Source of the DNA: Gamarada debralockiae
Lineage: Eukaryota > Ascomycota > Leotiomycetes > Helotiales > Hyphodiscaceae
NCBI GenBank assembly: GCA_002803225.1
Contig: NXFV01000003.1
Location: 1-57,421, forward strand
Reading direction: 5' to 3'
DNA length: 57,421 nucleotides
The translations under genes and the position numbers were made by a program. Shown one piece after another: positions 48,101-57,421 of the stretch; the stretch's first letter is position 1; the number at the start of each line of letters is the position of its first letter. The notes under the pieces were generated by a model. That model was not told the origin of the DNA. It saw only the letters and a program-made list of their open reading frames with translations, and did not search any database.

Positions 48101-51100
48101 ACCTTCGATTTCCAAGCCATGGGACGCATCTTCTTGGGTATCTGTCAAGTTGGAGCTTGGGGCTGTTTCGATGAGTTCAATCGACTCGAAGAGCGTATCC
48201 TGTCCGCCGTATCTCAACAAGTCCAGAACATCCAACTTGGTCTGAAACAAGGCATGGAAGACGAGAAAGCCCAGATCGAACTGGTTGGCCGTCAACTGCG
48301 AGTTAATGCTAACACTGGTATCTTCATTACCATGAATCCTGGATATGCCGGCCGATCCAATCTCCCCGACAATCTCAAGAAGCTCTTCCGAAGTGTAGCT
48401 ATGTCGAAACCCGACAAAGAGCTTATCGCAGAAGTCATGCTGTATTCGCAAGGTTTCAATCAGGCGAAACAGCTATCGAAGCAGACTGTGCCGTTCTTCG
48501 ATCGATGCTCGGCAAAACTGTCGAAGCAGGCACACTACGATTTTGGCTTGCGTGCATTGAAGAGTGTCCTTGTCAGCTCTGGTGGGTTGAAGCGAGCCCG
48601 ACTTACCAATGCGGGTGGCGATCTAGGACCTGAGGAGGAAGTGGAACCTCAGATCATTGTCCAGAGTATCCGGGAGACTATTGCGCCAAAGTTGATCAAG
48701 AGTGACGTCCTGGTCATGAAGACCATCGAAGCCGAATCATTCCCAGGTGTCGATTACGTGCCTGCGAGTTTGGAGAAACTCCAGGAGGCGATTGACAGCA
48801 TTGCAAAAGAGAGACATCTCGTCATCAACGATACCTGGAAGACCAAGATCCTCCAACTATTCCAAATCCAGACTATTCACCACGGTGTAATGATGGTCGG
48901 AAACTCGGGATCCGGAAAATCGGTGGCTTGGAAGCTTCTTCTGCAAGCTCTTCAACAAGTTGAGGGTGTCGAGGGTGTCTGCCATATCATCGACTCGAAA
49001 GTCATGTCAAAGGAAGCGCTCTATGGTAACCTGGACTCAACCACTCGTGAATGGACTGATGGTCTGTTCACAAGCATTCTCCGCAAAATTGTCGACAATT
49101 TGCGTGGCGAGGAAAGCAAGAGACACTGGATTGTGTTTGACGGAGATGTTGATCCCGAGTGGGTTGAAAACTTGAACAGTGTGCTTGATGATAATAAGCT
49201 TCTTACGCTCCCCAACGGCGAGCGGCTCAACCTACCTCCCAACGTTCGGATCATGTTCGAGGTCGAGACCTTGAAGTATGCCACCCTTGCTACTGTCAGT
49301 CGCTGCGGAATGGTCTGGTTCAGCGAAGACACAGTGACTTCCAGCATGATGGTCTCCAATTACTTGGATACACTGAGAACGGTTCCTTTCGAGGATCTCG
49401 ACGAGGATGCTGTCGCAACAGGACAGAGCGCTGCCAAAGCCCTTGCCATTCAAGAACAGGTTGCAGATCTCCTTCAAGCATTCCTTACCACGGACGACTT
49501 CGTTCAAAATGCTTTGGACCGAGCCGAAGGTTTCAATCACATCATGGAGTACACTGTTGCCCGAGTTCTGAATACGCTCTTCTCGCTGCTCAATAAGAGT
49601 GTCAGGGATATCATCGAGTACAACGCCCAGCACGTGGATTTCCCCCTCGATCCGGAACAAATCGAATCATACATTGCAAAGAAGCTTCTGCTGGCCTTAG
49701 TCTGGTCATTGACTGGCGACTGTCCATTGGGAGACCGTAAGAGCTTTGGAGACGCCCTAGCCGGACTTGCTACTTTTGGATCGCCAATTATGGCAGACAA
49801 TTCCTCCCTCATCGACTTCGACGTCACGTTACCCAAGGCTGAGTGGTCATCCTGGCAAAATTCAGTCCCGACAATTGAAGTCAACACTCACTCCATTACG
49901 CAAACCGATGTGGTTATCCCAACTTTGGATACTGTACGTCATGAGGATGTTCTGTATTCTTGGCTTGCGGAGCACAAGCCCTTGCTCTTATGCGGTCCTC
50001 CTGGATCCGGGAAGACCATGACGTTGTTCAGCGCACTTCGCAAGCTACCAAATATGGAAGTAGTTGGACTCAACTTCTCGAGCGCAACAACTCCAGACTT
50101 GCTCATCAAGACATTCGAGCAATACTGTGAGTACAAGAAAACGTTGAACGGGGTCATACTTTCTCCAACACAAATTGGACGATGGCTTGTTCTCTTCTGC
50201 GACGAAATCAATTTACCAGCACCGGATAAGTATGGCACTCAGAGAGCAATCTCTTTCCTACGACAGCTCGTAGAGCAGAATGGATTTTGGAGAACCTCGG
50301 ACAAAACGTGGGTTACTCTCGACCGCATTCAATTCGTTGGTGCCTGCAACCCTCCAACAGATGCTGGTCGAACACCTATGGGTGCACGTTTCTTGAGACA
50401 CGCACCGCTCATCATGGTCGATTACCCTGGAGAGCTCTCTCTTCAACAGATCTACGGCACGTTCAGCAGTGCCGTCCTCAAGATTATCCCGTCATTAAGA
50501 GGCTATTCCGAAGCGCTCACCAAGGCAATGGTTCAATTCTATCTTGAGTCGCAGCAGCGATTTACTCCCAAGATTCAGCCTCACTACGTCTACAGTCCTC
50601 GTGAACTCACTAGATGGGTCCGAGGAATTTATGAGGCCATTAAACCACTCGAGACTCTTACTATCGAGGGCCTCGTTCGTATATGGGCCCATGAAGCTCT
50701 TCGATTATTCCAAGACCGTCTCGTTGCAGAGGAGGAACGAAAGTGGACCAACGAAGCTGTTCGTCGTATTGCGCTCGACTTCTTCCCAACGATCGAGGAA
50801 GACAAGGCCCTTGGAGGTCCGATCCTCTTCTCCAATTGGCTCTCCAGGAATTATGTTCCTGTGGATCGAGAACAACTGCGCGAATTCGTAAAAGCCAGAC
50901 TCAAGACGTTCTGCGAAGAAGAAGTCGACGTTCCACTAATTCTTTTCAATGACGTTCTTGAGCATGTTCTTCGCATCGACCGTGTCTTTAGACAACCGCA
51001 AGGCCATTTAATTTTGATTGGAGTCAGTGGCAGTGGCAAGACAACTCTTTCTCGATTTGTTGCTTGGATGAATGGACTGAAGGTCTTCCAAATCAAGGTC

Positions 51101-54100
51101 CATGGAAAATACTCAGCCGAAGACTTCGATGATGATCTGCGGGATGTCCTTCGACGCTGTGGATGCAAAGGAGAGAAGATCTGTTTCATCATGGACGAAT
51201 CCAACGTTCTTGATTCCGGCTTCCTTGAGCGAATGAATACACTCTTGGCAAACGCAGAAGTCCCTGGCCTCTTTGAGGGCGACGAGTTCGCTTCATTGAT
51301 GACAGGTTGCAAAGAAGGTGCTCAGCGACAAGGTCTTCTCCTGGATTCTCAAGAAGAACTTTACAAATGGTTCACACAGCAGATCGTCCAGAATTTGCAC
51401 GTCGTTTTCACTATGAACCCGCCAGAGGATGGCTTGTCGTCAAAGGCTGCAACCAGTCCAGCTCTGTTCAATCGTTGCGTACTCAATTGGTTCGGAGACT
51501 GGTCCGATCAAGCACTCTTCCAAGTTGGTACAGAATTGACACAATCTGTGGATCTCGATCGACCAAATTTTACGGCTCCAGACAGCATTCCCGTCGCCTA
51601 TCGCGACCTCAACTTACCTGCTTCCCACCGCGAAGCCGTCATCAATGCCATGGTCTACATCCATTATTCACTCCAGCGCTTCAATGTCAAGCTTCTCAAA
51701 CAACAAGGCAGAGTCACTTATCTTACTCCCCGACACTTCCTGGACTTCGTGGCTCAATATGTCAAGCTTTACAATGAGAAGCGAGAAGATCTGGAAGAAC
51801 AGCAACGCCATCTTAACGTCGGTTTGGAGAAGTTGAGAGACACCGTCGACAAAGTTCGTGATCTGCGAGTCAGCCTTGCTGAAAAGAAGGGACAGCTGGA
51901 GCGCAAAGATGCGGAAGCCAATGAGAAACTCCAGCGCATGGTTGCAGACCAACGAGAAGCCGAACAACGCAAGACGACATCGTTGGAGATCCAAGCAGCT
52001 CTAGAAAAGCAAGAGGCTGAAGTTGCCCAGAGAAGAGAATTGGTTCTCAGTGATCTTGCCAATGCAGAGCCCGCAGTTCTGGAAGCGCAGAAGAGTGTTA
52101 GCAACATCAAGAGACAGCATCTCACTGAGGTGCGATCTATGGGTAACCCGCCACAGGGTGTCAAGCTCGCCCTCGACTCCGTTTGCACCCTGCTTGGTCA
52201 CAGGATTGACAGTTGGAAGACGGTGCAAGCTATCGTCCGTAAAGATGACTTCATTGCAAGCATCGTCAACTACGACAACGAGAAGCAAATGACGAAGAAT
52301 CTGCGGATTAAGATGCGCAACGAATTCCTTTCCAACGAGGATTTCACGTATGAGAAGGTCAACCGCGCCAGTAAAGCTTGTGGTCCCCTCGTCCAGTGGG
52401 TGCAAGCTCAAGTCAACTATTCTGAAATCCTTGATCGCGTTGGACCTCTCAGAGAAGAAGTTGGCATGCTTGAGGAACAAGCTCTACAAACCAAGGCCGA
52501 AGCGCAAGCAGTTGAGAACACCATCAACGCCCTCGAGCAGAGCATCGCCACCTACAAGACTGAATACGCAGCTTTGATTAGTGAGACACAAGCTATCAAA
52601 ACTGAGATGTCTCGAGTACAATTTAAGGTTGATCGAAGTGTCCGCTTACTCGACAGTCTTTCATCCGAGCGAACTCGATGGGAAGCAGGCAGCAAATCTT
52701 TCGAAACTCAAATCGGAACTCTTGTTGGAGATGTCCTCGTGGCAGCAGCATTCTTGGCATACAGCGGACTTTATGACCAGCAGTTCCGCAAGAACATGAT
52801 GGAAGATTGGCTCCACCAATTGCATCTCTCCGGAATCAATTACAAGCAACACAACCCAGTCACAGAATACCTCTCAACTGCAGACGAGCGACTTGGATGG
52901 CAAGAAAATTCTTTACCTGTGGACGACCTTTGCACTGAGAATGCTATCATTTTGAAGCGCTTCAACAGATACCCGCTCATCATCGATCCATCTGGCCGCG
53001 TGACAGAATTCTTGCAGAAAGAGAGCAAGGAGAGACGCCTCACGGTAACAAGCTTTTTGGATGACTCATTCACCAAGCAATTGGAGAGTTCGCTTCGTTT
53101 CGGTAACCCAATTCTTATCCAGGATGCCGAATATTTGGATCCGGTTCTCAATCATGTACTCAACAAGGAGTACCAAAAGACTGGTGGCCGTGTTCTCATC
53201 CAACTTGGCAAACAAGAGATTGATTTCTCCCCAGCATTCAAGATCTACCTTTCAACGCGAGATCCATCTGCAACCTTCGCACCTGATATTTGCAGTCGAA
53301 CAACATTTGTCAATTTCACTGTTACGCAGAGCAGTCTTCAGACCCAGTCCTTGAACGACGTTTTGAAGTCCGAGCGGCCAGACGTCGATGAGAGAAGATC
53401 CAATCTCATCAAATTGCAAGGCGAGTTCAAGGTCCACCTGAGACAGTTGGAAAAAAGATTGCTGCAAGCCTTGAATGAATCGCGTGGCAACATCCTTGAC
53501 GACGACAACGTCATTGAAACTCTCGAGACACTGAAGAAGGAAGCCGCCGAAATCTCGGCCAAGATGAGCAACACCGAAGGCGTCATGGCAGAGGTGGATG
53601 AGATCACTCTTCAATACAATATCATCGCCCGATCCTGCAGTGCAGTCTTTGCTGTTCTGGAGCAGCTGCACTATCTCAACCACTTCTACCAGTTCTCGCT
53701 GCAGTACTTCCTTGACATCTTCCATTCGGTGCTGCACAACAACAAGCGCTTGGCAAGTGAAACGAATCACAACGTGCGTAGAGACATCATTATCGAGGAC
53801 CTCTTCGTCACTACATATCAACGCACGTCGCTTGGTCTACTTCAGAAGGATCGGATCACTTTAGCCATGCTTCTTGCTCAAGCTGCGCCATACAAGATGG
53901 ACAAGGGACTTATTGATACCATTCTTGATGAGAGTATTGAAGGTACCGATGTCTCCACTGAATCACACAAGAAGGATGAGGTCTTAGCAAGAGCATCCAA
54001 GATTTCCGCCCTCAAAGGCAAGCTCGAAGGAGTTTCATCTGCTACCTGGGAACGATTCCTCTTCGAAGAGATGGGCGAGAACTACGTACCGCAGATCTGG

Positions 54101-55313
54101 GATGCCAACAGCGACAAGCGCGACCAAGAACTTCTCTCCCTTCTTCTTGTTAAGCTTTTCCGTCTGGACCGCTTTGTTCCGGCAGCTGAGCGCTTCGTTA
54201 CTGCCGTGTTTGGTTCTGGTCTTCTCGATACTACCGAAGATCTCAAACAAACTGTCGACCAAGTCTCTTCTAGCAGTCCAATCGCGCTTTGCTCAAGCCC
54301 TGGATTCGATGCCTCCTACAAAGTCGACAATCTGGTTGAGAGATCTCGTGCAACTTGCACCAATATTGCGATGGGATCGAACGAAGGTTTGGCAAGCGCT
54401 GACAAAGCAATCAGCAATGCCGCAGCAAATGGTTCATGGGTCCTTATCAAGAATGTCCATCTCGCCCCAACTTGGCTACAGAGCTTGGAGAAACGAATGG
54501 ATTCCCTCAAGCCTCATGCCGATTTCAGATTGTTCCTTTCAATGGAGTCGAGTCCCAAGATTCCTGTCAACTTGCTGAGAGCCTCGCGAGTGTTGATGTA
54601 CGAGCAGCCTGCTGGTGTGAGAGCCAACATGAAAGATTCCATGACATCACTCTCGACAAAAGCTGTGAAGAGCCCGGTGGAGAGAACCAGACTGTATTTG
54701 CTTCTGTCATTCTTGCATGCTGTGGTTCAGGAAAGATTGCGATATGCTCCTAATCTGGGATGGAAGGGCTTCTGGGAGTTCAATGACAGCGACGTAAGTA
54801 TCCAAACTTTTCTGCATTGCGAATCAATACTGACAAAAACCCTAGTACGAATGTTCTGCATTCATCATCGACACCTGGGTCGAGTCTGTCTCGTTGGGAA
54901 GAACAAATGTTGCTCCTCAGAACTTGCCGTGGGATATGATCCGCACTCTGATCATTGAGACTTACGGTGGAAAGATCGATGACGAAGGCGACTTCGCACG
55001 TCTCACACAACTGGTGAACTCGTTCCTTACACCGTCAGCATACGAAATTGGCCACAAGCTTGTGGAAGGAGCCGCTGGAGGCAATGATGAAGGAGATGAC
55101 GGGAGCTTGGTTGTGCCAAGCGGAACATTACTCAAGGAGTTTATGGACTGGATTCAGAAGCTTCCCGAGCGCGAGCCACCTACATACTTGGGCTTGCCTG
55201 CCAACGCAGAGAAGTTGCTTTTGGTTGGCCAGGGTCGCAGCATGATCCAGAACTTGGGGAAGATTACGGAGCTGTTGGATGAGGGAGAGCAGCTTATGGC
55301 GGAGGCTGCTTGA
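42155..55313 (+). CDS. nudA: Cytoplasmic dynein 1 heavy chain
   Basis: Two exons, 42155-54793 and 54846-55313, encode 4368 residues; the first exon is 12.6 kb without a stop. The tail (about 1-1400) is followed by the linker, then six AAA modules. P-loops are seen for AAA1 (GPAGTGKTE, about 1954), AAA2 (GNSGSGKS, about 2248), AAA3 (GPPGSGKT, about 2613) and AAA4 (GVSGSGKT, about 2956). A stalk coiled coil (about 3200-3500) encloses the microtubule-binding segment near 3330-3430 ([17 protein letters not shown]). Dynein moves to microtubule minus ends and drives nuclear migration and endosome traffic in hyphae. The only intron, 52 nt, lies near the end (FNDSD / YECSAF). Length and motifs match fungal nudA/DHC1. 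All four nucleotide sites appear intact. Confidence 0.98.
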
Positions 55314-55613
55314 GAATTTCATTTGTATGGTGAGAAGATACTTGATTTCGTGTGTCTAGATATTAGGGAGCATGGTCAGATCAGGCGCTCGATGGAATTG
55401 CGATTACTTTGGCTTTGGCATGGGCTTGCAGGCTTTTGGGATGGAATGCGGTGATCGTTTTATACCCAGTCTTGCTTTGCATAGACTTACAGATTGCTTC
55501 TCTTTTGTATTCGATTCTTGTAGCATAGCCATTTAGAGCAATCTCAATGGAACTGTTTGCATTATATTTTCTTGCCATTATGGGGGTCTCATCCGCAAAA
55601 CTCATTCTAGTAC

Positions 55614-56191
55614 TCATCCTTTGGCCACATTAAATTCTCTGGCCTTCTCTTCCAAGTCACTCTCCAACTTATTCTCAGCCACCTTCTTCTCCAAAACTGT
55701 TGCCTCTCCGTCCCTCTTGAACTTTGCACCCACCCCAGCAACCCAATGCTCAACATATCCCCTATCCCACTGCCATCCATAGCACGTTGCCAGCAACCCT
55801 ACATTTGTCAGGAGTCCAGCATCACATCCTTAATCACACGTTCCCACCTCATCACTTCATCCCTCTCTCAACCTTCCCAAAAGACAATCGAATACAAAAC
55901 CAAAGCCTGCTGCGATAAACAATTAATCAGGACAATTTTCGAAGCAGTTTTCCTCGTGGTATTGATACTCATTTAGAATTTCAGTGGCACAGTAGAGTGG
56001 ATACAGGAGTGGCCACGGTGGCTCCTCGATTTGGCAAGATAGTGTGGAGGTGTAGTCTGTGAGGCGATAGAGAGGTTCGAGGCGAAGGAGATTAGGTGGA
56101 AATGCTCGAGGGTGTGGAAGGTTGTGAAGATCAGTTGCATGATGGAGTAGGTAAGTTTTAGGCGTGTCCAGGTTTTGGTTGAGGGCGCCAT
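55614..56191 (-). CDS. Small protein of unknown function
   Basis: A three-exon model (56191-55991, 55906-55873, 55798-55614) keeps phase and gives 139 residues. It begins MAPSTKTWTRLKLTYS with a hydrophobic stretch (IMQLIFTTFHTLEHFHLI), has a second one at ALVLYSIVFWEGLLATCYGW, then GYVEHWVAGVGAKFKRDG and a charged helical end (LEKKVAENKLESDLEEKARE). I do not recognise the family. The last exon is the most protein-like; the first intron has a weak donor (gtgcca), and a competing frame over exon 1 (LLYPLYCATEILNE) also looks plausible, so the N-terminus may be wrong or the gene may be damaged. It is convergent with the dynein gene. Confidence 0.45.
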
Positions 56192-57224
56192 GTTGAGTTA
56201 GGAAGAGATAGAAAGGAAGGATAGATGGTGAGCATCGACTTCGATGTGAAGACAACTTCGTGATAAATGGATTAGATGTTGCAACTTCTTAGCATATGAG
56301 GCACAGCAATTGCACTCCGCTTCTATTTGGAAGTCGTGGGAAGCAACATCCACCCCAAGGTTCTCCTTTTGATGTTCGAGCCGCATCTCAGGTAACTAAT
56401 TATCGATCAGGCTTCATGGATAGTGAGATGCGACATGAAAGGGGGCGGTTTTCAAACGTTAATAAAATCACATCTATTGACACGGAGGTACCTGAAAACG
56501 CAAAAGAATCTCGGCTTGGAAGCCTCAGTATAAGAGCTAAATCAACCTTCACTACCCCGTAATCTCACACCGAGCTTGACTTCCAAATTCCCGCGATATG
56601 AAATCAACCATCTCGCAACAAAAATTTTGAACGACTCTATCCCTTTGCCTCCCTTAAATTTTTCACTTGCTCGTATACCTCCTGATTGATGTATTTTTGT
56701 GTAAATCTTGACACTTTCTATATTCCTGAATATGTGAATTCTGGAAACCGCGCCTTGGAAAATTTAGGTGCCTCAAGCCCCCCTATCGCTCCTGAATGTG
56801 AGCAGCGACAGCGAGTGCTTTACCCTGCAACAGTTGGAACAGTCGAGAGCTTTCTGTATTCGATGTGATTGGATTTTTCGACTCTTATAGTCTGTTTCAG
56901 CTACAATATTCAGCCAGATGGTTCTGAGCAAGTAAGAGACAGAGGCGCACCACTTCTTCAGTCAGCCAAATGAATGCTTTAGGCATCCGGTAGTAATACA
57001 ACTCGGGCATAAATTGTAGTACAAGGGCGTTGCGTTGTTCTCTGCCCTCGACTTCAAATTTGATGACAAGGTCATCTCATTGGAAGCTGCAGCCTTTGCC
57101 ATTCATTGTGCATTATTCCAAATTTCGGGAGCATCTCATCTGAAATTTGGGTTCGATAAACTTTCTGAATAAACCTTTTGATTGGGGGGAAGTTGTGTGG
57201 GCAGACACTTCCTGGAACACAAGC
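56192..57224. other. Spacer without a recognised gene
   Basis: About 1 kb at the right end with only short unsupported frames (56296-56562, 56686-56868). No transposon end or RNA gene recognised before the tRNA-like segment. Confidence 0.35.
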
Positions 57225-57241
57225 CCGTGTTCGGTAGACTA

Positions 57242-57421
57242 GTGGGTTGGCCGGCGACGACCTGGCTAGTCTTCGGCCGTAAGTGCTGTGTTGTAGGGTT
57301 CGAATCCCTGCCCCCCCACCTAGGGCTTGGCGACCCCTAGTTCTGTCACGTGGCATTGCCCCCACGTTAAAAGCAAAGGCAGGCGTCCGGAAGCCTTAAG
57401 AAGGACTAGAGTACTACTACT
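57242..57421 (+). repeat. tRNA-like segment, candidate SINE head
   Basis: A perfect pol III box B (GGTTCGAATCC, 57297-57307) sits in a T-arm that folds: TAGGG/CCCTG around a seven-base loop, with one G-T pair. About 50 bp upstream, TGGCCGGCGAC (57248) is a weak box A. GTGGG at 57242 can pair with CCCAC at 57315-57319 as a partial acceptor stem. The D-arm and anticodon arm cannot be folded convincingly, so a working tRNA is unlikely. About 100 further bases follow, and the window ends in a short triplet run (tactactact), reminiscent of the tail of tRNA-derived SINEs. The element may continue beyond the window. Confidence 0.4.

Noticed and set aside
52001..52480. Long antisense frames under the dynein gene (also 46526-47113, 47429-47992, 53252-53821)
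   Set aside because: They arise from codon bias of the sense gene and encode nothing family-like.

Overview
The window looks like a euchromatic segment of a filamentous ascomycete (Pezizomycotina; Leotiomycetes/Helotiales is my best guess, made from protein flavour and not from any search). The evidence is short introns of roughly 45-110 nt with GT-AG borders, the housekeeping gene set (TYW1, Svf1, HAL4/SAT4-type kinase, Exo84, Tom20, cytoplasmic dynein heavy chain), a fungal NLR with an SesB-like lipase N-terminus, and fungus-specific families (2EXR, DUF3112). Exon models were built by hand from reading frames, splice motifs and conserved protein motifs. For every multi-exon model reported as intact, the summed exon lengths are divisible by three.

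Left accessory end (1-7.2 kb): a complete six-exon NLR (SesB-like hydrolase, NB-ARC, eight and a half near-identical 42-residue TPRs) is followed by the decayed remains of a second gene with an N-terminal domain of fungal STAND type, then about 1.6 kb without a recognisable gene.

Housekeeping block 1 (7.3-17.2 kb): a HIRAN-SNF2-RING helicase (HLTF/Rad5-like), a Pmp3-family membrane protein, a strongly divergent histone H4 variant, Svf1, and TYW1 for wybutosine synthesis.

Mixed block (17.5-31.9 kb): a short 2EXR protein, a frameshifted fragment of the succinate dehydrogenase cytochrome b subunit (SDHC), mitochondrial Hsp10, a HAL4/SAT4-like kinase and mitochondrial ribosomal protein uL11m. 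These are followed by a head-to-head pair of broken genes, a Dal5-type MFS transporter and a nitrilase, probably a lost nitrogen-compound uptake/hydrolysis module.

Housekeeping block 2 (32.1-56.2 kb): a FAR1/MULE-type DNA-binding protein with a C-terminal coiled coil, a DUF3112 seven-helix membrane protein, the PP2A catalytic subunit, Exo84, Tom20 (divergent from Exo84), a 4368-residue dynein heavy chain encoded almost entirely by one exon, and a small gene of unknown function.

Right edge (57.2-57.4 kb): a tRNA-like segment with a perfect box B, possibly the head of a SINE running out of the window. No viral, CRISPR, rRNA or convincing functional tRNA gene was seen.
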